From positions 5,952,001-6,016,000 of the forward strand of contig NZ_CP028324.1 in the NCBI RefSeq assembly GCF_003028855.1: a DNA stretch of 64,000 nucleotides, given 5' to 3'. The position numbers and the translations under genes are program-made. This document shows, piece by piece, positions 51,614-59,377 of this stretch; the stretch's first letter is position 1; every line of letters starts with the position of its first letter. The notes under the pieces are model-generated. The model saw only the letters and a list, made by a program, of their open reading frames with translations, ran no database searches and had not been told where the DNA came from. The DNA comes from Pseudoduganella armeniaca. GTDB taxonomy: Bacteria; Pseudomonadota; Gammaproteobacteria; Burkholderiales; Burkholderiaceae_D.

Positions 51614-53938
51614 ATGACTCCTCCTAACAACGCCGCCAAGTCCAAGTCCCCCAAGAACATCCTGTTGCTCACTGTAGGCTCCGTTGTCGGCCTGGTGCTG
51701 GTGGGGGTCTTGCTGGTCGTTTTCGGCCTGGCCCTGGCCTACCCCAGCCTGCCGTCGCTCGACACCTTGACCGATTACCGGCCCAAGATGCCGCTGCGGA
51801 TTTATTCGGCCGACAACGTGCTGATCGGCGAATTCGGCGAGGAACGCCGCAACCTGGTGCGCTTCAAGGACATCCCCGACGTGATGAAGAAGGCCGTGCT
51901 GGCCATCGAGGACGACCGCTTCTACGAACACGGCGGCGTCGATTACTGGGGCATCCTGCGCGCCGCGCTGCACAACGCAACGGGCGGTGCGCGCCAGGGC
52001 GCTTCGACGATCACGCAGCAGGTGGCGCGCAACTTCTTCCTCTCCAGCGAGCAGACCTTGAAACGCAAGGCCTATGAAGCGCTGCTGGCCTGGAAGATCG
52101 AGCAGAACCTGACCAAGGACCAGATCCTGGAGGTCTACATGAACCAGATCTACCTGGGCCAGCGCGCCTACGGCTTCGCCTCCGCCGCGCATATCTATTT
52201 CGGCAAGGACCTGCGCGACATCAGCGTGGCCGAGGCGGCGATGCTGGCCGGCCTGCCGAAGGCGCCGTCCGCCTACAACCCGGTGGTGAATCCGAAGCGC
52301 GCGCGCATCCGTCAACAGTACATCCTGCAGCGCATGGCGCAGTTGGGCTACATCACGCCGGCGCAGTTTGAAGAGGCGAAAAACGAACAGCTGAAGGTGA
52401 AGACCGACAGCAGCGAATTCGGCGTGCATGCCGAATACGTGGCCGAAATGGCGCGCCAGCTGGTGTACGAGCAGTTCAAGGACGATACCTACACGCGCGG
52501 CCTGAACGTGTTCACGACGATCACAAAGGCCGACCAGGACGCGGCCTACCTGGCGCTGCGTCGCGGCGTGATGGACTACGAGCGCCGCCATGCCTACCGC
52601 GGTCCCGAGGCCTACGTCGACCTGCCGAAGAACCGCAGCGAGGCCGACGAGATCATCGAGACCGAACTGGCCGAGCATCCGGACAGCGACGACATCGTTG
52701 CCGCCATGGTGCTGACCGCGTCGCCGACCAAGGTGACCGCGGTGACGGCGTCGGGCGAGGAAATCAGCATCACGGGCAAGGGCCTGGACATGGCGAAGGC
52801 CTGGTTGTCCGAGAAGGCGGCGCCGAACCGGCGCGTGCGCCGCGGCGCCGTGATCCGCGTCATGCAGGAAGAGAAGGACTGGGAAATCACGCAGATGCCG
52901 GAGATCGAATCGGCCTTCATCGCGGCCAGCACGGAAGACGGCGCCATCAAGGCGATGGTCGGCGGCTTCGACTACAACCGCAACAAGTTCAACCACGTGA
53001 CGCAGGCCTGGCGCCAGCCCGGCTCCTCGTTCAAGCCATTCATCTATTCCGCTTCGCTGGAGCGCGGCCTGTCGCCGGCGACCGTCATCAACGATGCCCC
53101 GATCTCGTTCGACGCCGGCCAGACCGGCGGCCAGGCGTGGGAGCCGAAGAACTACGACGGCAAATACGAAGGCCCGATGACGATGCGGCGCGGCCTGACC
53201 AAGTCGAAGAACATGATCTCGATCCGCATCCTGCACAAGATCGGCGCCCGCTACGGCCAGGAATACGCAACCCGCTTCGGTTTCGAGGCCGACAAGAACC
53301 CGCCCTACCTGACCTTGGCGCTGGGTGCCGGCGCGGTGACGCCGCTGCAGATGGCCGGCGCCTATTCCGTGTTCGCCAACGGCGGCTACAAGGTCACGCC
53401 CTACCTGATCTCGAAGGTGACGGACGCCAACGGCCGCGTGCTGTCGCAGGCCGCGCCGGACCGCGCCGGCGTCGAGGGCAACCGCGTCATCGACGAGCGC
53501 AATGCCTTCCTGATGGACAGCATGCTGCGCGACGTGGCCCGCTACGGCACCGCCGCCAAGGCCCAGCAGGTGCTGAAACGCCCCGACCTGGCGGGCAAGA
53601 CGGGCACGACGAACGACTCGATCGACGCCTGGTTCGCCGGCTACCAGTCCAAGCTGGTGGGCATCGCCTGGATCGGCTACGACCAGCCGAAGAACCTGGG
53701 CAACCGCGAAACGGGCGGCGGCCTGGCGCTGCCGATCTGGATCGGCTACATGCAGAAGGCGCTGAAGAACGTCCCGGTCGAGGAACGCCCGGTCCCGGAC
53801 GGCATCGTCATGGCCAACGGCGATTACTATTACGCCGAGAACCCGCCGGGCGTCGGCGTCGAAAGCCTGGAGGGTGCCAACCGCGGCACCCCGGCCGAGG
53901 AAAAGGCGCGCGACGCCGTCAAGAACGAGCTGTTCTGA
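51614..53938 (+). CDS. mrcA: Penicillin-binding protein 1A, bifunctional peptidoglycan synthase
   Basis: This 774-residue class A PBP polymerises and cross-links peptidoglycan. One membrane anchor (about 15-40) leads to the GT51 glycosyltransferase domain, with catalytic Glu in AIEDDRFYEHGGVDYWG, QGASTITQQVARNFFL and KDQILEVYMNQIYLGQRAYG in order. An OB-like insert (about 320-430) precedes the transpeptidase domain: SSFK in QPGSSFKPFIY (active Ser), SKNMIS and KTGTTND. It is divergent from pilM as in many proteobacteria and ends at a strong terminator. Confidence 0.97.
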   Translation: MTPPNNAAKSKSPKNILLLTVGSVVGLVLVGVLLVVFGLALAYPSLPSLDTLTDYRPKMPLRIYSADNVLIGEFGEERRNLVRFKDIPDVMKKAVLAIEDDRFYEHGGVDYWGILRAALHNATGGARQGASTITQQVARNFFLSSEQTLKRKAYEALLAWKIEQNLTKDQILEVYMNQIYLGQRAYGFASAAHIYFGKDLRDISVAEAAMLAGLPKAPSAYNPVVNPKRARIRQQYILQRMAQLGYITPAQFEEAKNEQLKVKTDSSEFGVHAEYVAEMARQLVYEQFKDDTYTRGLNVFTTITKADQDAAYLALRRGVMDYERRHAYRGPEAYVDLPKNRSEADEIIETELAEHPDSDDIVAAMVLTASPTKVTAVTASGEEISITGKGLDMAKAWLSEKAAPNRRVRRGAVIRVMQEEKDWEITQMPEIESAFIAASTEDGAIKAMVGGFDYNRNKFNHVTQAWRQPGSSFKPFIYSASLERGLSPATVINDAPISFDAGQTGGQAWEPKNYDGKYEGPMTMRRGLTKSKNMISIRILHKIGARYGQEYATRFGFEADKNPPYLTLALGAGAVTPLQMAGAYSVFANGGYKVTPYLISKVTDANGRVLSQAAPDRAGVEGNRVIDERNAFLMDSMLRDVARYGTAAKAQQVLKRPDLAGKTGTTNDSIDAWFAGYQSKLVGIAWIGYDQPKNLGNRETGGGLALPIWIGYMQKALKNVPVEERPVPDGIVMANGDYYYAENPPGVGVESLEGANRGTPAEEKARDAVKNELF

Positions 53939-53943
53939 TGGAA

Positions 53944-53977
53944 TAAAAAAACCGGTGACAGTCACCGGTTTTTTTTG
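53944..53977 (+). terminator. Terminator of the PBP1A gene
   Basis: ACCGGTGAC and GTCACCGGT pair around one A, extended by an A-run before and a T-run after. The same hairpin recurs at 54537-54567. Confidence 0.9.
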
Positions 53978-54227
53978 GCGTCTGCAACCCAGCCGCTACA
54001 GCTGCCCGACAAACATCCCACATCGGCACCACAAAATCCCGACAGCCGCCGCGCCCGCCGCGGCGTACGCTGGTTCTCGAGCGTCGCAGTCCCTACCGGC
54101 CGCGCCGCCGCAGGCCGACAGGCCTTTCCTTCACCTCAACAGGATGTGCGCCGAAAGGCTGCGCCGGCGTAGCGACGCCCACGCGCAGGCGGGGAAGCGC
54201 TCACGCAATATGGCTCGTTAAATCGGG

Positions 54228-54536
54228 GTGCTGTACCGCAATGTGCATGGCCGTGTACGACGCAATTTCAACTGGCCGCCGATCCAGGAAAAGTCCGCCA
54301 TCATCATCACGGCCGCCGAGTGGGCGCCGGGCAATCCCATCCCGGGCGATCCCAGCCCGGGCCGGCCCAATCTCGGCGAAGCCAACGTGTACGTGACGAA
54401 CATCGGCCCGCACGATCCGGAAGGCGGCAGCGGCGGCGTCGAGTTCCACCTGCACGTGGATTGGCCCTCGCCGCTGGACGTGATCGTGACGATCAGCGTG
54501 CTGGAGGACGTCGAGAATTTCGTCGTCGTCGGGTGA
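54228..54536 (+). CDS. Small uncharacterised protein, beta-rich
   Basis: This 102-codon frame from GTG 54228 follows an in-frame TAA at 54219. The C-terminal half (ANVYVTNIGPHDPEGGSGGVEFHLHVDWPSP, about 52-82) looks like beta strands joined by a Gly-rich loop. A PGNPIPGDPSPGRPN proline-rich stretch comes before it. I know no named family. The start is uncertain; a GTG five codons later is possible. Both of its flanks carry the same hairpin sequence. The 289 bases before it show no gene. Confidence 0.55.
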   Translation: MLYRNVHGRVRRNFNWPPIQEKSAIIITAAEWAPGNPIPGDPSPGRPNLGEANVYVTNIGPHDPEGGSGGVEFHLHVDWPSPLDVIVTISVLEDVENFVVVG

Positions 54537-54567
54537 AAAAAAACCGGTGACAGTCACCGGTTTTCTT
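54537..54567 (+). terminator. Terminator after the small beta-rich protein gene
   Basis: The nine-base arms ACCGGTGAC / GTCACCGGT, with a one-base centre and flanking A and T runs, are identical to the hairpin after the PBP1A gene. It overlaps the stop codon region and lies between converging genes (this one and cyaY). Confidence 0.8.
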
Positions 54568-54581
54568 ATTGCCTCAAAACC

Positions 54582-54597
54582 AGGGTCTGTCCCGGGT
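54582..54597. repeat. Fragment of the GGGACAGACCC repeat family at the cyaY end
   Basis: AGGGTCTGTCCCGGG at this place corresponds to GGGACAGACCC on the other strand, like the arms at 21948 and 56473. It lies next to the cyaY stop. Confidence 0.4.
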
Positions 54598-54598
54598 T

Positions 54599-54940
54599 TT
54601 ACGGGTTTGCGCTGACGATGACCGGCGAGCCGCCGGATTGCTCGGTGGCGATCTGCGACAGCGCGTCGAACAGCTCGGTGCCGTCGCGCGTATCGACCCA
54701 TTTGCCGTCCACGTAGCGGTAGTGGAAGCCGCCGGAGCGCGCCGCCACCCACAGCTCCTGCATGGCGGCCTGGCTGTTGACGATGACCTTCGAGCTGTTG
54801 TGCAGGAATTCGATCTCCAGCACGTTGCCGCTGCGGCTGCATTCGACGTCGATGCGGTCCTCGTCGGTCAGGCGGTCCAGCGCGGTTTCGATGGCGGACA
54901 GGGTGCTGTCGGCCAGGTCCAAAAATTCCGTTTCGGTCAT
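54599..54940 (-). CDS. cyaY: Iron-sulfur assembly protein CyaY (frataxin)
   Basis: This 113-residue frataxin homologue modulates iron delivery and cysteine desulfurase activity. The acidic first helix TETEFLDLADSTLSAIETALD is followed by the strands of the family: VECSRSGNVLEIEF, SKVIVNSQAAMQELWVAARSGGFHY (near 49-73). GGAG lies eight bases before the ATG at 54940. It is divergent from lptM, as in many proteobacteria. Confidence 0.95.
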   Translation of the reverse strand: MTETEFLDLADSTLSAIETALDRLTDEDRIDVECSRSGNVLEIEFLHNSSKVIVNSQAAMQELWVAARSGGFHYRYVDGKWVDTRDGTELFDALSQIATEQSGGSPVIVSANP

Positions 54941-54980
54941 GCTACACTCCAAGGGTTCTGTACATACCGAGATTCTAATC

Positions 54981-55166
54981 GTGAAGTCCACTTTAGCGTT
55001 GCCCGTCGTTGTCGCGGCCTGCCTGCTGACGGCCTGCGGCCAGACCGGCCCCCTGTATATGCCGAAGCCGCCGAACAAGCCCGCCACCGCCACCGACCTG
55101 GGCAAACCCGGCGTGGCCCCCGCTTCCGCTCCCGTTCCCTCGACGCCTCCCGCTTCCCAACAGTAA
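54981..55166 (+). CDS. lptM: Small LPS-translocon lipoprotein LptM (YifL-like)
   Basis: This 61-residue lipoprotein starts at GTG 54981. The signal peptide ends LLTACGQTGPLYMP, where Cys is acylated and the CGQTGPLY motif is the family hallmark. The rest is a Pro/Ala-rich tail. The E. coli homologue binds LptD and helps its maturation. It is eight bases ahead of lysA, the conserved pairing. Confidence 0.9.
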   Translation: MKSTLALPVVVAACLLTACGQTGPLYMPKPPNKPATATDLGKPGVAPASAPVPSTPPASQQ

Positions 55167-55174
55167 CCGCATCC

Positions 55175-56455
55175 ATGTCCCATTTCGACTACCAGAACGG
55201 CGTGCTGCACGCCGAGGGCGTTGCACTGCCCGCCATCGCCGAACAGTTCGGCACGCCGACTTACGTCTACTCCAAGGCCCAGCTGCTGGAGAACTTCGAC
55301 GCCTACGCCAACGCCTGCGCTGGCCGTGACGCGCTGGTCTGCTACGCGATGAAGGCCAACTCCAACCTGGCCGTGCTGAACCTGCTGGCACAGCGCGGCG
55401 CCGGCTTCGACATCGTCTCCGGCGGCGAACTGCTGCGCGTGATCGCTGCAGGCGGCGACCCGAAGAAAGTGATTTTCTCCGGCGTGGGCAAGAGCGTGGA
55501 CGAGATGCGCCTGGCACTGGAGCACGACATCCTGTGCTTCAACGTCGAGTCGATTCCGGAACTGCACCGCCTGAACGACGTGGCCGGCGCATTGGGCAAG
55601 AAGGCCCGGGTGTCGCTGCGCGTCAATCCGAACGTCGATCCGAAGACCCATCCGTACATCGCCACCGGCCTGAAGGCCAGCAAGTTCGGCGTCGCCTTCA
55701 GCGATGCACTGGACACCTATCGCATGGCCGCCCAGCTGCCGCACCTGGACGTTGCCGGCATCGACTGCCACATCGGCTCGCAGTTGCTGGACGACGCGCC
55801 GCTGCTGGAAGCGCTGGACCGCCTGATCGAACTGATCGACGCGCTCGCCGCCGAAGGCATCCACCTGCACCACGTGGACGTGGGCGGCGGCCTGGGCATC
55901 GACTACGGCGTCGCGGGCGAGGAAGCGCCGGCACCGGCGGGCGACTACGTCACGCGCGTGTTCCGCCGCGTCGACGCCTGGCGCACCGAGCGCCATGCTG
56001 GCAAGGGCATCAAGGTGATCTTCGAGCCGGGCCGCTCGATCGTCGGCAATACCGGCGTGCTGCTGACCAAGGTGGAATTCATCAAGCACGGCGAGGAGAA
56101 GAACTTCTGCATCGTCGACGCGGCCATGAACGACATGGCGCGCCCCGCCCTGTACGAGGCCTGGATGGCCATGCAGCCTGTGAAACAGACCAGCGCCGCA
56201 GGTGCCGTGTTCGACGTCGTCGGCCCCATCTGTGAATCGGGCGACTGGCTGGCACGCGACCGCGCCCTGCCGGTGGAAAGCGGCGACCTGCTGGTCATGA
56301 AGACGGCCGGCGCGTACGGCATGGCGATGGCGTCGAACTACAACACGCGCGGCCGCGCCGCCGAAGTGATCGTCGACGGCAACCAGGTGCACCTGGTGCG
56401 CCGGCGCGAGACGCCGGCGGAGCTGTTCGCGCTGGAGTCCGTGATAAAAGACTAA
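55175..56455 (+). CDS. lysA: Diaminopimelate decarboxylase
   Basis: This 426-residue PLP enzyme makes lysine from meso-diaminopimelate. The PLP lysine is in VCYAMKANSNLAVL near 60. HIGSQLLDDAPLLEAL, DVGGGLGIDYG and EPGRSIVGNTGVLLT are standard phosphate- and substrate-binding motifs. The catalytic Cys is in VVGPICESGDWLA, with the C-terminal GAYGMAMASNYN. The ATG at 55175 starts the family sequence; the longer open frame upstream covers lptM in another frame. Confidence 0.96.
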   Translation: MSHFDYQNGVLHAEGVALPAIAEQFGTPTYVYSKAQLLENFDAYANACAGRDALVCYAMKANSNLAVLNLLAQRGAGFDIVSGGELLRVIAAGGDPKKVIFSGVGKSVDEMRLALEHDILCFNVESIPELHRLNDVAGALGKKARVSLRVNPNVDPKTHPYIATGLKASKFGVAFSDALDTYRMAAQLPHLDVAGIDCHIGSQLLDDAPLLEALDRLIELIDALAAEGIHLHHVDVGGGLGIDYGVAGEEAPAPAGDYVTRVFRRVDAWRTERHAGKGIKVIFEPGRSIVGNTGVLLTKVEFIKHGEEKNFCIVDAAMNDMARPALYEAWMAMQPVKQTSAAGAVFDVVGPICESGDWLARDRALPVESGDLLVMKTAGAYGMAMASNYNTRGRAAEVIVDGNQVHLVRRRETPAELFALESVIKD

Positions 56456-56472
56456 CCCCAACTGCAAACCCT

Positions 56473-56499
56473 GGGGTCAGACCCGGCGGGTCTGACCCC
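56473..56499. repeat. Palindromic repeat (GGGGTCAGACCC arms) containing the msrQ stop
   Basis: Perfect 12-base arms (56473-56484 and 56488-56499) enclose GGC. It lies between the converging lysA and msrQ ends. The msrQ stop codon (56477-56479) is inside the left arm, so the last residues of MsrQ are encoded by the repeat. Confidence 0.8.
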
Positions 56500-57118
56500 T
56501 GTCTTGCGCCGTTGGGTTGGCTTGCTTTTCGCGTGCCCACCACACCCGCATCCCCAGCAACAGCGCCACGATCGCCACGAACAGCAGCGGCTGCGCCAGG
56601 TCGTGCTTGGCGGCCTTCATCCACCAGAAGTGCAGCACGCCCAGCGGCGCGACGATGTAGACCAGCCGGTGCAGCCACAGCCAGCGCTTGCCGCCGAGGC
56701 GGCGTACCATCGCGTTGGTGCTGGTTACCGCCAGCGGAATCAGCAGCACGAAAGCGATGAAGCCGACCAGGATGAAGGGCCGCTTGGCCACGTCCTTGAG
56801 CATTTCCGCCACGTCGAAGAAATGGTCGAACCACAGGAACGTCATGAAGTGCAGCAGCGCGTAGAAGAACGCGTACAGCCCCAGCATGCGGCGCAATTTG
56901 AGTACCCAGTTCCACTTCGCCAGGCGCCGCAGCGGCGTCACCGCCAGCGTGATGCAGAGGAAGTACAAGGTCCAGTCGCCCGTCGAGCGCGTGATGAACT
57001 GCAGCGGTTCCACCAGCGCGCCCGCCAAGGTCAGCCAGACCAGGCGCGCCAGCGGCACCAGCGCCAGCACGAAGACGGCCGCCTTGATGGCCGTCAGTTG
57101 TTTCGGCGTGGGCGTCAT
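56477..57118 (-). CDS. msrQ: Haem-binding membrane subunit MsrQ of the methionine sulfoxide reductase system
   Basis: This 213-residue membrane protein passes electrons to MsrP for repair of oxidised periplasmic methionines. Six helices are visible, with haem-ligand histidines in LLHFMTFLWFDHFF and WLWLHRLVYIVAPLGVLHFWW (near 105-118 and 155-175). The start overlaps the msrP stop by one base (TGATG). The C-terminal residues (RGQTRRV) come from a palindromic repeat, so the original tail has probably been replaced. Confidence 0.93.
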   Translation of the reverse strand: MTPTPKQLTAIKAAVFVLALVPLARLVWLTLAGALVEPLQFITRSTGDWTLYFLCITLAVTPLRRLAKWNWVLKLRRMLGLYAFFYALLHFMTFLWFDHFFDVAEMLKDVAKRPFILVGFIAFVLLIPLAVTSTNAMVRRLGGKRWLWLHRLVYIVAPLGVLHFWWMKAAKHDLAQPLLFVAIVALLLGMRVWWAREKQANPTAQDRGQTRRV

Positions 57119-58092
57119 CAGAAGTTCTTCTTCAGGTCCATGCCGGTGTACAGCGACGCCACGTCATAGCCGTTGAACATCAAGGTCTTGCGCTTGCGCG
57201 ACAGGAACGAGTCCTCGCCGATGCGGCGCTCGGTGGCCTGCGACCAGCGCGGGTGATCGACCTCGGGATTGACGTTCGAATAGAAGCCGTATTCCGATGG
57301 CGCCGAGCGGTTCCACGACGTGCGCGGCATGTCGCGCGTAAAGCGGATCTTGACGATCGACTTGGCCGACTTGAAGCCGTACTTCCACGGCACCACGACC
57401 CGCACCGGCGCGCCGTTCTGGTTCGGCAGCACCTCGCCATACATGCCCAGGGTCAGCAAGGTGAGCGGATGGTTGGCTTCGTCCAGGCGCAGGCCTTCCG
57501 TGTACGGCCAGTCCAGCACGCGGCTGGAAACGCCCGGCATCTGCTTGCGGTCGGCCAGCGAGATGAACTCGACGTATTTCGCATTCCCCGTCGGCTCGAC
57601 CCGCTTGATCAGTTCCGACAGCGAATAACCGACCCACGGGATCACCATCGACCAGCCTTCCACGCAGCGCAGGCGGTACACGCGCTCTTCCAGCGGCGCC
57701 AGTTTCAGCAGGCCGTCCAGGTCCAGCGTCAGCGGCTTCTTGACCTCGCCCTCGATCGACACGGTCCACGGGCGTGGACGCAAGGTGCCGGCGTTTTCGG
57801 CCGGATCGCTCTTGTCGGTGCCGAATTCGTAGAAGTTGTTGTAATGGGTGGCGTCGTGGTAGGCCGTCGGCTTGTCCTGCGCGGACAGCGCCGCGTTGCG
57901 CTTGGCTGCCAGTTTCGGATTGACGCCCTGGGCGAACGCCTCGCGCGACAACATCTCCAGCAGCGCCCCGCCGGCGATCGAGCCGGCCGCCACCTGGCGG
58001 ATGAACGCGCGCCGGTTCTCGAACACGGCGCGCGGGGTGATCTCGGAAGGGAACGGCAGGTCGATACCGTTGGGGGAACGCTTGATCAACAT
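57118..58092 (-). CDS. msrP: Periplasmic methionine sulfoxide reductase MsrP (molybdopterin)
   Basis: This 324-residue molybdenum enzyme reduces methionine sulfoxides in periplasmic proteins. A Tat signal (ENRRAFIRQVAAGS) lies unusually deep, near residue 26-40. The Mo-ligand Cys is in YRLRCVEGWSMVIPWVGY. HYNNFYEFGTDKSDP and WKYGFKSAKSIVKI match the family. It is exported folded and is coupled to msrQ downstream. Confidence 0.95.
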   Translation of the reverse strand: MLIKRSPNGIDLPFPSEITPRAVFENRRAFIRQVAAGSIAGGALLEMLSREAFAQGVNPKLAAKRNAALSAQDKPTAYHDATHYNNFYEFGTDKSDPAENAGTLRPRPWTVSIEGEVKKPLTLDLDGLLKLAPLEERVYRLRCVEGWSMVIPWVGYSLSELIKRVEPTGNAKYVEFISLADRKQMPGVSSRVLDWPYTEGLRLDEANHPLTLLTLGMYGEVLPNQNGAPVRVVVPWKYGFKSAKSIVKIRFTRDMPRTSWNRSAPSEYGFYSNVNPEVDHPRWSQATERRIGEDSFLSRKRKTLMFNGYDVASLYTGMDLKKNF

Positions 58093-58182
58093 GACAACTC
58101 CGGAATAGTAGTTTGTTCAAGACAAACGTTACACCATTCCGGCAGCCGCCCGGATTACAACTGGATTACATTCCGATGCCCG

Positions 58183-59346
58183 TTAAAGTGCACCATAGGA
58201 GTGCAAGCCGGACAGGAACATGTTCACGCCCAGGAACGCGAACGTCGTCACCAAGAGGCCGACCAGCGCCCACCAGGCCGCCGCGCGACCACGCAGGCCG
58301 GACATCAGCCGCATGTGCAGCCAGGCCGCGTAGTTCAGCCACACGATCAGCGCCCAGGTTTCCTTCGGGTCCCACGACCAGTAGCCGCCCCAGGCCTCGG
58401 CCGCCCACAGCGCACCCAGGATGGTGGCGATGGTGAAGAACGCGAAGCCGGCGGAAATCGCCTTGTACATCACGTCGTCCAGCAGCTCCAGCGACGGCAG
58501 CCGGTCGACCAGGTAGCCGTGCGACTTCAGCAGGTAGGCCGACGCCACCATCGCAGCCAGCGCGAACGTGCCATAGCCGATGAAGTTGGCCGGCACGTGG
58601 ATCTTCATCCACCAGCTCTGCAGCGCGGGCACCAGCGGCTGGATCTCGGCCGCGTCGCGCGACACCGTGTACCACAGCAGGAAGCCGACGGCCGCCGAGA
58701 TCACCAGCAGCACGAAGGGGCCCAGCTGCCGCGTGCCGTAGCGCTGTTCGTAGTACAGGTAGAACATCGCGGTGATCAGCGCGAACAGGATGAATACCTC
58801 GTACAGGTTCGAGATGGGAATGTGGCCCACGTCCGGCCCGATCAGGTAGGACTCGTACCAGCGCACCATCATGCCCGTCCAGCCCAGCACCACGGCGGCC
58901 CAGCACAGGCGCGAACCGATCGACGCGCCGGCGCCCGAGCGCGAGGCCAGTCCGATCAGGTAGAACAAGGTCGCCAGGAAGAAGCACACGCTCATCCACA
59001 GGATGGCCGATTGGCTCGACAGCATGTAGCGCAGCCAGAAGCGCTGGTTGGCCGCCTCCAGGTTGCCGTCGTACAGGCCGATGGCGCCCAGCGCCAGCAG
59101 TGCGACCAGCGGCATCACCCAGCGCACCGGCTTCCAGTGCCAGCCCAGCGCCGCGAAGGTGGGCGCGGACAGCACCAGGATGACCTTTTCGTACACGTCC
59201 ATATACGCGCCGTAGCGGTTCAGCGCGAACAGCGCGCCGCCCAGCAGCGCGGCGGCGAACAGCCAGTCGAGCATCGTCAGGCGGCGGAAGTAACCCGGCG
59301 CCGCGCTGTACGTCTGATTCTCGGTGTGGTTCTGTGTGATATCCAT
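58183..59346 (-). CDS. ccsB: Cytochrome c biogenesis protein CcsB/CcsA (system II haem channel)
   Basis: This 387-residue multi-helix protein moves and presents haem for attachment to apocytochrome c. The tryptophan-rich haem-handling motif WGGYWSWDPKETWALIVW is near 315-332. Conserved histidines flank it, for example in MKIHVPANFIGYG and AAWLHMRL. ATG 59346 has GGAG eight bases upstream. It follows resB by 31 bases; together they form the system II ligase. Naming (CcsB, CcsA or ResC) varies between genomes. Confidence 0.93.
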   Translation of the reverse strand: MDITQNHTENQTYSAAPGYFRRLTMLDWLFAAALLGGALFALNRYGAYMDVYEKVILVLSAPTFAALGWHWKPVRWVMPLVALLALGAIGLYDGNLEAANQRFWLRYMLSSQSAILWMSVCFFLATLFYLIGLASRSGAGASIGSRLCWAAVVLGWTGMMVRWYESYLIGPDVGHIPISNLYEVFILFALITAMFYLYYEQRYGTRQLGPFVLLVISAAVGFLLWYTVSRDAAEIQPLVPALQSWWMKIHVPANFIGYGTFALAAMVASAYLLKSHGYLVDRLPSLELLDDVMYKAISAGFAFFTIATILGALWAAEAWGGYWSWDPKETWALIVWLNYAAWLHMRLMSGLRGRAAAWWALVGLLVTTFAFLGVNMFLSGLHSYGAL

Positions 59347-59377
59347 GTCGGTCTCCAACCTGTCCTTGTCCCTAAGC

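Noticed and set aside
51524..53965. 813-codon open frame on the strand opposite the PBP1A gene
   Set aside because: The sense strand encodes a full PBP1A with all catalytic motifs. The antisense frame is Arg/His/Val-rich with no domain, a typical by-product of high GC3 codon use.
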